From: JANNHP01 sp031404455
Lineage (GTDB): Bacteria; Planctomycetota; JAJSAM01; JAJVHW01
Assembly: GCA_031404455.1 (NCBI GenBank)
Contig: JANNHP010000298.1
Coordinates: 1 to 16,437 of the forward strand
Reading direction: 5' to 3'
DNA length: 16,437 bases
Shown here one piece after another: positions 6,340 through 13,930 of this stretch (its first letter is position 1; each line of letters begins with the position of its first letter). The translations under genes and the position numbers were made by a program. The notes beneath the pieces were generated by a model that was not told the origin of the DNA, ran no database searches, and saw only the letters and a program-made list of their open reading frames with translations.

Positions 6340-6860
6340 ATCGCGCGATCCGCCGCCACTACTCCGCGTCGGGCGCGACGCACGACGTCGACCTCGCGCT
6401 CGAGAAGGGCCGTCTCCACGGCCACGTCGACGGCCGCGCGATCTCGGCCGACGCGCGGATCGTCCGCGCTTTCCCCGGCGGCGCGGACCTCGTCGTGACG
6501 CACGAGGCGGGACGCGCACGCGCGGTGGTGCTGCGCGACGGGGACACCGTCCACGTCGCGATCCGCGGGCGCGTGTTCCGTCTCGCCGTCGTCGCGGCGC
6601 GTCAGGACTCCGAAGCGCAGGCTGAGACCGGCAACGACCCGTTCGTCGCGTCGCCGATGACGGGCGTCGTCCGACAGGTCGCCGCGGAGCCGGGACGGAA
6701 GTTCGCCGCGGGCGAGACGCTCGTCGTCGTCGAGGCGATGAAGATGGAGTTCGCCGTCCTTGCGCCGCGCGACGTCGTCGTGGACGAAGTGCGCGCGAAG
6801 ACGGGCGACCGCGTCGAGATCGCGCAGGTGCTCGTGACGTTCCGTGAGGCGGCGAAGTGA
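6336..6860 (+). CDS. Biotinyl carrier protein, split-off C-terminal half of a carboxylase alpha chain
   Basis: 174 residues from a GTG overlapping the biotin carboxylase stop (6336-6339). Residues 103-170 form a biotinyl/lipoyl domain: PMTGVVRQV (107-115) and VVEAMKMEF (131-139), with K136 as the biotinylated lysine. Residues 1-90 are rich in beta strands (RRHYSASGATHDVDLALE, GDTVHVAIRGRVFRL) and look like the BT (carboxyltransferase-contact) domain found between the BC and BCCP parts of MCC and PCC alpha chains. About 10 polar residues link the two. The protein should carry carboxybiotin from the carboxylase to a carboxyltransferase encoded elsewhere. A second GTGA overlap joins it to the thioesterase, so three genes are translationally chained. 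Identification of the carrier is firm. The BT assignment is inference from position and strand pattern. Confidence 0.87.
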   Translation: MNRAIRRHYSASGATHDVDLALEKGRLHGHVDGRAISADARIVRAFPGGADLVVTHEAGRARAVVLRDGDTVHVAIRGRVFRLAVVAARQDSEAQAETGNDPFVASPMTGVVRQVAAEPGRKFAAGETLVVVEAMKMEFAVLAPRDVVVDEVRAKTGDRVEIAQVLVTFREAAK

Positions 6861-7279
6861 GCGCTGAATTCGTCGTCGAGGTGAAGGTCCGCTTCGCCGA
6901 CGTGGACCACGCGCGGATCGTCTACTACCCGAGGTTCTTCCACTACTTCCACATCGCGTTCGAGGAGATGTTCGAGCAGGTCCTCGGCACGACGTACCCG
7001 CAGGTGATCGACGGCGAGCACGTCGGGTTCCCCTCGGTGAAGACGGAAGCGGAGTACCGCTCGCCCGTGCGTTTCGGCGACGTGCTGCGCATCCGCGTCA
7101 CGTGCGCGCGCCTCGGCAGCCGCAGCGTGACGCTGCGCTACCGCGCGGAGAGAGCCAAGGACGGCGTCCTCTGCACCGAGGCCAAGGTCACGACCGCGTG
7201 CGTGGACATGCGCACGTTCACGTCGCAGGTGATCCCGGAGAAGTACCGCGCGCTCTTCGCGCGCTTCGCCGAAGCGTGA
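6857..7279 (+). CDS. Acyl-CoA thioesterase, 4-hydroxybenzoyl-CoA thioesterase (YbgC-like) family
   Basis: 140 residues, the usual size of a single hotdog domain. VRFADVDHARIVYYPRFF (11-28) holds the family signature, with D17 as the expected catalytic aspartate, followed by the HIAFEEMF helix. The SPVRFGDVLRIRV strand (69-81) and the end FTSQVIPEKYRALFARF are also typical. It would hydrolyse an acyl-CoA in the cytoplasm. Its gene overlaps the carrier gene by four bases (GTGA at 6857-6860), so it probably belongs to the same acyl-CoA pathway, perhaps releasing CoA from overflow intermediates. The substrate cannot be read from the sequence. Members of the family are also found with the Tol-Pal system, but no tol gene is here. 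Confidence 0.87.
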   Translation: MSAEFVVEVKVRFADVDHARIVYYPRFFHYFHIAFEEMFEQVLGTTYPQVIDGEHVGFPSVKTEAEYRSPVRFGDVLRIRVTCARLGSRSVTLRYRAERAKDGVLCTEAKVTTACVDMRTFTSQVIPEKYRALFARFAEA

Positions 7280-7361
7280 GCCCGCGCCGAGGGGCGTGGT
7301 AGAAGCGCGCCTTCCGCCCCTCACGTCCACAGCGCAACAGGGTCAACCGAGGAACTCTCCC

Positions 7362-9935
7362 ATGCACGGTCGTCTCTCCGAGTTCGCCTGCCGTCATTCG
7401 ATGCACGTGGAGACGGTCCACGAGTCGGCACCCGGGCCGGGATGGAAGGCGTTCCCGATGCCGGGTGCGCCGACGCGCTGGTCGCGCGACCGCGCGTTCG
7501 ACGTCGTCCACATCCGCCTCGACATCGACGTCGATCCGGTGAAGAAGCGCCTCGCGGGCACGGCGACGCACACGGTGCGGCCGTTCTCGGACGGATTGAA
7601 GTCGGTCGAGTTCGACTGCGCGGAGCTCACGGTCTCGCGCGCCACGGTGAACGGCCGCCGCGCGCGGCACCACGTGGAGGGCGGGAAGCTCGTCATCGAC
7701 CTGCCTGCGCCGGCGAAGAAGGGCCGCGACCTCGATATCGCCGTCACGTACTCGGGCAGCCCGCGCCGCGGCCTCTACTTCATCGGGCCCGACGAGAGCC
7801 GCCCCGACAAGTACGTCGAGGCGTGGACGCAGGGCCAGGACGAGGACTCGCGCTTCTGGTTCCCGTGCGTCGACTACCCGAACGAGAAGCAGACGACCGA
7901 GATCGTCGCGACCGTCCCCCTCGGGATGAAGGCGCTCTCGAACGGCAGGATGATCAAGCGTTCGAAGAACGCGGCGAAGGGGACCGAGACGTTCCACTGG
8001 CGCCTCGACGTGCCGCACGTCGCGTACCTCGTGACGCTCGTCGTCGGAAAGTTCGACGTGTTCGAGACGAAGTGGCGCGGCATCCCCGTCACCTACTGGT
8101 CGCCCGAGGGCCGCATGGCCGACGTGCGCCGCACTCTCGCGCGCACGCCGCGGATGATGACGCTCTTCTCGCAGAAGACCGGTGTGCCGTACCCGTATCC
8201 GCAGTACGCGCAGGTGTTCGTGCAGGACTTCATCTTCGGCGGCATGGAGAACACGTCCGCCACGACGCTGACCGACACCGCGATCGTCGACCGTCACTCG
8301 GAACAGGAGCAGTGGATGGACGGACTCGTCGCCCACGAGCTCGCGCACCAGTGGTTCGGCGACTGGGTGACGTGCCGCGACTGGTCGCACGGCTGGCTGA
8401 ACGAGGGCTTCGCCACGTTCATGGAAACGGTGTGGAAGCGCGCGCAGGGCGGCGACGACGAGGTCGCGTACTACCGCATGGGCGAGCAGGAGGCGTACCT
8501 CGACGAGGACGGCCGCAGCTACCGCCGTTCGATCGTGTGGAAGCGCTACCACGACCCGATCGAGATCTTCGACCGGCACCTCTACCAGAAGGGTGCCTGC
8601 GTCCTCCACATGCTGCACGAGGAGCTCGGCGAGGACGTCTTCTGGCACTGCATCCGCACGTACCTCGAGCGCCACGGCAAGGGCTCCGTGCTGACCGACG
8701 ATCTGCGCCGCGCGATCGAGGACGTCACGGGGCGCAACCTCGAGTGGTTCTTCGACCAGTGGGTGCTGAAGGGCGGACACCCGGAGCTCGCCGTCTCGGT
8801 GAAGCCCGACAAGGACACGGTCACCGTCCGGTTCGAGCAGAAGCAGCAGGTCGACGAGCTGACGCCGAAGTTCCGCTTCAAGGTCGGCGTGCGCGTCGAG
8901 ACCGACAAGGGCGCCGTGGAGCGCATGCTCGAGGTGACCGACTCGACGCAGAGCTTCGAGATCCCCGTGCGCGGCAAGGTGAAGTGGGTGGCGGTCGATC
9001 CGGGTGCCCACCTCCTCCACTCGGGCAAGGTCGAGCAGAGCGAGGAGGCGTGGATCCACGCGCTCGCCCTGGACCGGGACGGCGCCACGCGCGTCCGCGC
9101 GGCGCGCTCGATCGTCGAGGGCGGGACGCCCGCCGCGGTGAAGGCGCTCACGAAGGCGCTCGACGCCGACAAGCTGTGGTTCGTCCGCGCAGAGGCCGCC
9201 GGGGCACTCGGTCGCATCAAGACCGCGAAAGCGCGCGACGCGCTCGTCACGGCGTCGCACGAGACCGATCCGCGCGTCCGCCGCGCCGTGGCGGGGGCGC
9301 TCGGCGCCTTCCGCGGCGACGAGATGGCCGCTGCCGCCCTGACGACGATGCTCGGCAAGGCCGAGAAGTCGCCGGGCGTGCTCTACGAGGCCGCAGTCTC
9401 GCTCGGCCGCACGCGCGTCGCCGGCGCTTACGAGCGCCTGCTGGCGCAGTTCGACCGCAAGTGCTGGAACGACCTCGCGAAGCGGGGCGCGATCACGGGC
9501 CTCGGAGCGCTCGGCGACGACCGCGCCGTGCCGGTCCTCCTCGCCGAGGCGGGACCGAGCCGCATCGACGCGATCCGCGCAGGCGCGGCGAATGCGCTCG
9601 CGAAGCTCGGCCGCGACAAGGACTCCGACAAGGACGCCATCCGCGAGCGTCTCGAGGACCTCGTCCAGAACGCCGCGCTCCGCTCGCAGCTCACCGCGGC
9701 GGGTGTGCTCGCCGATCGCCGCGAGGACCGGTCGATCGGCGTCCTCCACGCGCAGGCCGCGCGCGACCTCGACGGCCGCGTGAAGCGCACGTGCAAGGTG
9801 GCGGCCGCCGCCATCGCCACGGGCAAGGACCGCGGCGACGACGTGAAGAAGCTCCGCGACGACTTCGCGAAGGCCGAGGACGAGAACCGGAAGCTGAAGG
9901 ACCGCGTCGAGAAGCTCGAGTCGAAGAAGAAGTAG
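7362..9935 (+). CDS. M1-family zinc aminopeptidase with C-terminal HEAT repeats and coiled coil
   Basis: 857 residues from the ATG at 7362, preceded by GAGGA with an 8-base gap. An in-frame GTG or ATG upstream would add 22 residues without a ribosome site. The N-terminal saddle domain is at about 45-230. The catalytic domain has the exopeptidase motif GGMEN (293-297), zinc motif HELAH (325-329), third zinc ligand E348 in WLNEGF, and Y408 as the likely transition-state tyrosine, so all key residues are present. A short beta domain at about 474-556 is followed by HEAT-like helical repeats (about 560-810, for example RAEAAGALGRI and RRAVAGALGAF) and a charged coiled coil (825-857). No signal peptide is visible, so it should be cytoplasmic. 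It would remove N-terminal residues from peptides. The HEAT region may hold substrate or partner. HEAT-bearing M1 proteins occur in several phyla. The neighbouring genes give no clear pathway. Confidence 0.92.
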   Translation: MHGRLSEFACRHSMHVETVHESAPGPGWKAFPMPGAPTRWSRDRAFDVVHIRLDIDVDPVKKRLAGTATHTVRPFSDGLKSVEFDCAELTVSRATVNGRRARHHVEGGKLVIDLPAPAKKGRDLDIAVTYSGSPRRGLYFIGPDESRPDKYVEAWTQGQDEDSRFWFPCVDYPNEKQTTEIVATVPLGMKALSNGRMIKRSKNAAKGTETFHWRLDVPHVAYLVTLVVGKFDVFETKWRGIPVTYWSPEGRMADVRRTLARTPRMMTLFSQKTGVPYPYPQYAQVFVQDFIFGGMENTSATTLTDTAIVDRHSEQEQWMDGLVAHELAHQWFGDWVTCRDWSHGWLNEGFATFMETVWKRAQGGDDEVAYYRMGEQEAYLDEDGRSYRRSIVWKRYHDPIEIFDRHLYQKGACVLHMLHEELGEDVFWHCIRTYLERHGKGSVLTDDLRRAIEDVTGRNLEWFFDQWVLKGGHPELAVSVKPDKDTVTVRFEQKQQVDELTPKFRFKVGVRVETDKGAVERMLEVTDSTQSFEIPVRGKVKWVAVDPGAHLLHSGKVEQSEEAWIHALALDRDGATRVRAARSIVEGGTPAAVKALTKALDADKLWFVRAEAAGALGRIKTAKARDALVTASHETDPRVRRAVAGALGAFRGDEMAAAALTTMLGKAEKSPGVLYEAAVSLGRTRVAGAYERLLAQFDRKCWNDLAKRGAITGLGALGDDRAVPVLLAEAGPSRIDAIRAGAANALAKLGRDKDSDKDAIRERLEDLVQNAALRSQLTAAGVLADRREDRSIGVLHAQAARDLDGRVKRTCKVAAAAIATGKDRGDDVKKLRDDFAKAEDENRKLKDRVEKLESKKK

Positions 9936-9939
9936 CGCC

Positions 9940-9978
9940 TTGCCGGTCGGACATACCGCGGTCATACTCCGGGTATGA
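9940..9978 (+). promoter_or_regulatory. Promoter and overlapping operator of the toxin-antitoxin pair
   Basis: TTGCCG (9940-9945) and CATACT (9963-9968) are separated by exactly 17 bases and form a reasonable sigma-70-like promoter. Initiation 6-7 bases after the -10 box falls on or next to the ATG at 9975, so the mRNA should be leaderless. This fits the absence of a Shine-Dalgarno. TCATAC (9962-9967) and GTATGA (9973-9978) form a perfect inverted repeat with a 5-base spacer over the -10 box and start codon. A further CATAC lies at 9952-9956, 11 bases before the next one. Three half-sites on about one face of the helix suit an autoregulating ribbon-helix-helix antitoxin. Confidence 0.6.
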
Positions 9979-10211
9979 AGACCGCGATCTCCGTCCCCGA
10001 CCCGGTGTTCAAGAAGGCCGACAAGCTGGCGAAGAAGCTGCGCATGTCGAGGAGCCAGCTCTACAGCCGAGCGGTCGAGGAGTTCGTTGCGCGGAACCTC
10101 GACGATGCGATCTCCGCGTCATACGACCGGCTGGCCGCCGAGGTGGACACCAGCCTGCCGCCCGACATGGCGGAGAACGCGCGCCGGATGCTCAAGCGGG
10201 TCGAGTGGTGA
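9975..10211 (+). CDS. Ribbon-helix-helix antitoxin (MazE-like)
   Basis: 78 residues. The first 45 form a ribbon-helix-helix DNA-binding unit: strand MKTAISVPDP, first helix VFKKADKLAKKLRM, then SRSQLYSRAVEEFVARN. Lysines and a serine are where DNA contacts are expected. Residues 46-78 (ISASYDRLAAEVDTSLPPDM...) are the likely toxin-binding tail. It should neutralise the toxin encoded by the next gene and repress the pair's promoter by binding the CATAC/GTATG half-sites overlapping its own start. The stop overlaps the toxin start (GTGA at 10208-10211). Cognate pairing is inferred from this overlap and from the MazF family of the neighbour. Confidence 0.87.
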   Translation: MKTAISVPDPVFKKADKLAKKLRMSRSQLYSRAVEEFVARNLDDAISASYDRLAAEVDTSLPPDMAENARRMLKRVEW

Positions 10212-10549
10212 TCTCGCAGGGCGACGTCGTGTGGGCGGACCTACCGGAGCCGGTCGGTTCGGAGCCCGGATTCCGTCGTCCGGTCGTGGTCGTGCAGGGT
10301 GACCAGATCAACCGCACGGCATTCCGCACCGTCGTCTGCGTGCCGCTCACGACCAACATGCGTTGGGCGGCGGCGCATGGCAATGCGGCGCTGAAGAAGG
10401 CGGAGACCGGGCTGGAAGAGGACTCGGTCGCCATGTGCGCGAACATCCTCACCGTCGACAAGTCGTTCCTCGGTCCACGCGTGGGACGCCTGCCGCGCAC
10501 CTCGGTCGATGTTCTCATCAAGGGCGTCCTGCTCGTCCTCGGGCGCTGA
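10208..10549 (+). CDS. mazF: MazF-family mRNA endoribonuclease toxin
   Basis: 113 residues from GTG, the usual MazF length. The PemK/MazF signatures are in place: GDVVWADLPEPVGSEPG (5-21), FRRPVVVVQGDQIN (22-35) with R24 at the position of the catalytic arginine, and VVCVPLTTN (42-50) with T48 at the position of the catalytic threonine of known MazF enzymes. The C-terminal helix RTSVDVLIKGVLLVLG is also typical. It cuts single-stranded mRNA at short motifs when free of antitoxin. The frame and catalytic residues are intact, so it is probably functional. The GTG start and 4-base overlap should make its translation depend on that of the antitoxin. The pair lies between two HEAT-repeat genes, without integrase or other mobility genes. 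Confidence 0.92.
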   Translation: MISQGDVVWADLPEPVGSEPGFRRPVVVVQGDQINRTAFRTVVCVPLTTNMRWAAAHGNAALKKAETGLEEDSVAMCANILTVDKSFLGPRVGRLPRTSVDVLIKGVLLVLGR

Positions 10550-10583
10550 CGCTCCTCGCGCGCTGTTCACCGGAGGTCAGGTC

Positions 10584-12293
10584 ATGCGGTTCATCGCCGG
10601 ACTCGCACTCCTCGTCGCCGCCTCGGCGGCGTTCGCGCGCGCCGGTGACGACGCCCCGGCGCCGCCCGTGGCGCCGCCCGTCGCGCAGTACGAAGGCAAG
10701 TCCGCCGCCGAGTGGACGTCGGACCTCGCGTCCGAGGACGTGAAGCTCCGGCAGAAGGCCGCGTACGCGCTCTTCAAGATGGGCCCCGACGCGAAGAGCG
10801 CCGCGTCGTCGCTCGTGAAAGCGATCCGCGACGCCGACCCGTACGTGCGGACGACGTCGGCGAAGGCGCTCGACAAACTCGGTCCGGACGCGGTGAGGTC
10901 CGCTGCCGCGGATCTCGCGTCGGAGATGTTCGACGAGCGACAGGAAGTGCGTCGCGAGGCGGCGTCGCTCCTCTGGCGTCTCGCTCCGCTCGCCGCCGAC
11001 GTCGTCCCCGAACTGACGAAGGCGCTCGCGTCGGCGGACGAGGTCGTCCGCGCGAAGGCCGCGTGGTGCCTCTCGAACGCGGGCGCGGCGGGCAAGCCGG
11101 CTCTCGAAGCGCTCGCGAAGGCCGCCGGCGATCCCGTCGAGGACGTGCGGAAGGGCGCCGCGCACGCGATTGCGACCATCGACCCGGCGATGGCGTTCGC
11201 GTCCGACCGCGCGTCGGTGCGGCTCGCTGCGCTGCAGGCCTACGGCGACTGGCCGAAGAACAAGGAGTGGACGTATCCCATGATCATCGCGGGTGTCCTG
11301 AAGTCGATCGACGACCGCGACGAGGAGGTCCGAAGCTGGGCGGTGCACGCGCTCGACACGTTCGCGGCTATCGAGGGCGACGACCCGCCTGTGGAGTGGA
11401 TCCCGGTCTTCCGGCGCGTGCTCGAGACGCAGCGAGCCGCGGGTCCGCGCGCGGCGGCGGCGGCTGGACTCGGCCGCTATCCGACGCACGCCGCCGAGGT
11501 GCTGCCGCCGCTCATCGCCGCGATGAACGGCCGTGAGCCAGAGGTCAAGGCCGCTGCGGTGCAGTCGCTCGGCTGGCTCGGACCGAAGGCCGCGATCGCG
11601 GTACCGGGGATGCTCGAGTGCGTGCGCCACGACGACCCCCAAGTCCGAAGCGCCGCCTGCTACTCGCTCGGTCTGATCGGCACGTCGTCGGATGCAGTGA
11701 TCGGCTCGCTCCTCTCGGCGATCCGCGACGAGGACCGGTGGGTGAGACGTCACTCGATCGAATCCCTCGGGAGGCTCGGCAAGGGCTCCGACCGCGTCGC
11801 CGATGCGCTCGTCCTCGTGATCGCCGCACCCGATGCCGATCCGTACATCGCGGGCGTCGCGGTGGAGGCCGTCGTCGCGGCAGGGGTGCGTGATCGCTCC
11901 GTCGCTGCGCTGGCTCGCGCATTCGACGGCGACGGCTCCCCGCCGAGCGTCGCGTTCGCCCTGGCCGCGCTCGACGCGACCGCTGCGGCGAAGGCGCTGG
12001 AGAGGCTGATCGCGATGGCGTCGAGGGGCGAGCGCCTCTCCGACGTCCTTGCCGCGTTGCGTCTGCTCGGTCCGAAGGCGGCGGGGTCCGTCGCTGCGAT
12101 CGTTCCGCACCTGTCGAGCGAGGACCCCCGCACGCGCATCTCGGCCGCCGTGGCCCTCGGCGCGATCGGCCCCGGTGCGAAGGACGCCCTCCCTGCGCTC
12201 GAGCGGATGTCGAAGGACCCGGACGCCATGGTGGTGACCGCGGCGAAGCAGGCGATCGAGGAGATCCGCGCGGCGTCCGGGCCGACGAAGTAG
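10584..12293 (+). CDS. Exported HEAT-repeat protein
   Basis: 569 residues from the ATG at 10584, which has GGAGG at 10572-10576. An ATG 75 bases upstream lies inside the toxin gene and lacks a signal sequence. Residues 1-20 (MRFIAGLALLVAASAAFARA) are a signal peptide, with cleavage likely after ARA, followed by a proline/alanine linker (23-34). From about 41 to the end the protein is built of HEAT-like helix pairs about 37 residues apart, with VR..AA..L..LG in the second helix (for example near 88, 122, 154, 188 and 249). No catalytic motif is visible. Such solenoids act as binding scaffolds, and here the place would be the periplasm. Exported HEAT proteins are common in planctomycetes and acidobacteria but mostly uncharacterised. 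It might serve the efflux genes downstream, 59 bases away, but nothing proves this. Confidence 0.85.
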   Translation: MRFIAGLALLVAASAAFARAGDDAPAPPVAPPVAQYEGKSAAEWTSDLASEDVKLRQKAAYALFKMGPDAKSAASSLVKAIRDADPYVRTTSAKALDKLGPDAVRSAAADLASEMFDERQEVRREAASLLWRLAPLAADVVPELTKALASADEVVRAKAAWCLSNAGAAGKPALEALAKAAGDPVEDVRKGAAHAIATIDPAMAFASDRASVRLAALQAYGDWPKNKEWTYPMIIAGVLKSIDDRDEEVRSWAVHALDTFAAIEGDDPPVEWIPVFRRVLETQRAAGPRAAAAAGLGRYPTHAAEVLPPLIAAMNGREPEVKAAAVQSLGWLGPKAAIAVPGMLECVRHDDPQVRSAACYSLGLIGTSSDAVIGSLLSAIRDEDRWVRRHSIESLGRLGKGSDRVADALVLVIAAPDADPYIAGVAVEAVVAAGVRDRSVAALARAFDGDGSPPSVAFALAALDATAAAKALERLIAMASRGERLSDVLAALRLLGPKAAGSVAAIVPHLSSEDPRTRISAAVALGAIGPGAKDALPALERMSKDPDAMVVTAAKQAIEEIRAASGPTK

Positions 12294-12352
12294 CCGCGGC
12301 CTCGGATTCCGCTGCGCGGAGCGGTGCCGGTGTGCGTCCAATCGTCGGGCCC

Positions 12353-13918
12353 ATGCGAGGGAGGTCGATCTCGTCGATTCTGAAGGCTTCGGCGTTCTGC
12401 GCCGCGGTCGCAGGCTGCGCATCGGCTCAACTCGACCTCTCCGAGCGCCAGACGGGCGAGATCCTCACCGATCTCTCGGCCCGCGTGGACCGCGAGCGGG
12501 CGGAGGCGAAGAAGAAGTCCGACGCGAAGCCCGCGCCGAAGCCCGAGCCCCAGGTCGAGGTGCCGCCGGTCCTCTCGCTGACGGACGCGCTCAGGATCGC
12601 GGGGGCCAAGAACCGCGACCTCATGACGAGCCGCGAGGGTCTCACGCTCGCGGCGCTCTCTCTCCTCGACGCCCAGAACGCCGTCGGTCCGCGGCTCGCC
12701 GGGTCCGTCAGCTCGATCCTCACCGGAGACGACCGCGCGGAGAAGGTGCGCACCAACGCCGGCACGCTCTCGGCGACGACGCTCCTCGGCACGGGCGCCA
12801 CGGCGTCCGTGACCGGCGACGCGCAGCACACCCACGGTCTCGGCGACACCTCGGACACGCGCGCGGGCAGCGCCGTCGTCGGACGGATCAGCCAGCCGCT
12901 CCTGCGCGGAGCCGGGTACGAGTCGTCGCACGAGTTCCTGACGACCGCCGAGCGGCAGTCGCTCTACGACGTCCGCGACTTCGAGCTCTCGCGCCAGGAC
13001 CTCGCGCTCGAGGTGCAGCGGCAGTTCTACGGACTCGTCACGCAGAAGCAGGTGATCCGCAACCGCGAGCTCTCGCTCTCGAACTTCGACTTCGTGAAGC
13101 GGCGGTCGGACCGTCTCTTCGAGCTCGGGCGCGTGAGCGAGGTGGACAAGTTCCGCGCCGCGCGCGAGTACCTCGTCGCCGAGAACGACCTCGTCGACGC
13201 GAAGCAGGCGTACGAGTTCCAGATCGACCGCTTCAAGCTGACGCTCGGCGTCGACGCGACGACGAAGCTCGACGTCGCCGAGGAGATCCCCGAGCCGCGC
13301 CCCGCGGGCATCGAGCTGCGCCGCGCGATCGACGTGGCGCTGCTGAACCGTCTCGACCTCATGACCGCGCGCGACACGGTGGACGACGCCGAGCGCCGCG
13401 TCCGGATCGCCGAGCGGAACCTCCTGCCGGATCTCAGCGTGGAGGCCGTCGGCCGGAGCGCCTCGCTCGACGACTCGCGGCACGTCGACTCGGCACTGGC
13501 CCGCGACTCGTACTCGCTCGGCCTCTCGCTCGTGCTGCCGCTCGACCGCGTCCGCGAGCGCGGAGCTCTCCGCGCGACGCACATCGAGCTGAACCGCGCG
13601 CGGCGCAACCTCGCGACGACCGAGGACAACGTCATCCTCGACGTGCGGCAGGCGCTCAGGAGCCTGCGGTCGGCCGAGGCGAGCCTCGAGATCCAGGTGC
13701 AGATCGCCGCGAGCGAGGAGAAGAACGTCAAGGTCGCACGCATGAGGTTCGAGCGCGGCGAGATCAGCAACCGCGACCTCACCGACGCCATGACGAACCT
13801 CGTCGACGCCCGCGACCGCCTGGTCCGCGAGCAGGCGACCGCTGAGACCGCGCGGATCCAGCTCCTGCGCAACCTCGGCGTGCTCTACCTCGACGCAGAA
13901 GGGATCTGGCACGAATGA
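12353..13918 (+). CDS. TolC-like outer-membrane efflux lipoprotein
   Basis: 521 residues from the ATG at 12353. An upstream GTG at 12332 would add 7 residues. The N-terminus MRGRSISSILKASAFCAAVA ends in the lipobox VAGC with C22 as the lipidated cysteine. A charged Lys/Pro/Ala linker (about 50-72) leads into two outer-membrane efflux protein repeats: the first opens with SLTDALRIAGAKN (75-87), the second around ELRRAIDVALLNRLDL. Long amphipathic helices (for example LALEVQRQFYGLVTQKQVI and NVILDVRQALRSLRSAEASL) and the LF.LG.V...D motif are typical of TolC. Trimers form a channel across the outer membrane and periplasm. The adaptor, ATPase and permease genes follow directly. The stop shares ATGA with an ATG in the adaptor frame (13915-13918). 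The substrate is unknown. Confidence 0.88.
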   Translation: MRGRSISSILKASAFCAAVAGCASAQLDLSERQTGEILTDLSARVDRERAEAKKKSDAKPAPKPEPQVEVPPVLSLTDALRIAGAKNRDLMTSREGLTLAALSLLDAQNAVGPRLAGSVSSILTGDDRAEKVRTNAGTLSATTLLGTGATASVTGDAQHTHGLGDTSDTRAGSAVVGRISQPLLRGAGYESSHEFLTTAERQSLYDVRDFELSRQDLALEVQRQFYGLVTQKQVIRNRELSLSNFDFVKRRSDRLFELGRVSEVDKFRAAREYLVAENDLVDAKQAYEFQIDRFKLTLGVDATTKLDVAEEIPEPRPAGIELRRAIDVALLNRLDLMTARDTVDDAERRVRIAERNLLPDLSVEAVGRSASLDDSRHVDSALARDSYSLGLSLVLPLDRVRERGALRATHIELNRARRNLATTEDNVILDVRQALRSLRSAEASLEIQVQIAASEEKNVKVARMRFERGEISNRDLTDAMTNLVDARDRLVREQATAETARIQLLRNLGVLYLDAEGIWHE

Positions 13919-13930
13919 ACGGACGAACGA

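Noticed and set aside
4632..6860. 742-residue + strand frame ending in the biotinyl domain
   Set aside because: The part before 6336 is a shadow of the biotin carboxylase gene. The carrier protein starts at the GTG overlapping the carboxylase stop.
7276..7305. GTGAGC and TAGAAG with an 18-base spacer considered as a promoter for the M1 peptidase
   Set aside because: Only about half of the bases match consensus in each box, and the -35 overlaps the thioesterase stop codon. Too weak to list as a feature.
7218..9965. 915-residue open frame on the - strand opposite the M1 peptidase, and similar long - strand frames (77-1831, 4765-6519, 10518-12422, 11750-13939)
   Set aside because: These are antisense shadows of GC-rich codon bias. 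Their translations are arginine/valine/leucine-rich low-complexity sequence with no recognisable domain, whereas the + strand frames encode clear families.
7442..10549. 1035-residue + strand frame running through the peptidase, antitoxin and toxin
   Set aside because: Only its last 113 codons (from the GTG at 10208) are real and encode MazF. The rest is an arginine-rich shadow of the peptidase and antitoxin genes in another frame.
12310..12325. CCGCT...AGCGG stem considered as a terminator after the exported HEAT gene
   Set aside because: The stem is only five bases with a GC-rich loop and no T-tract, which is expected by chance at this GC content.
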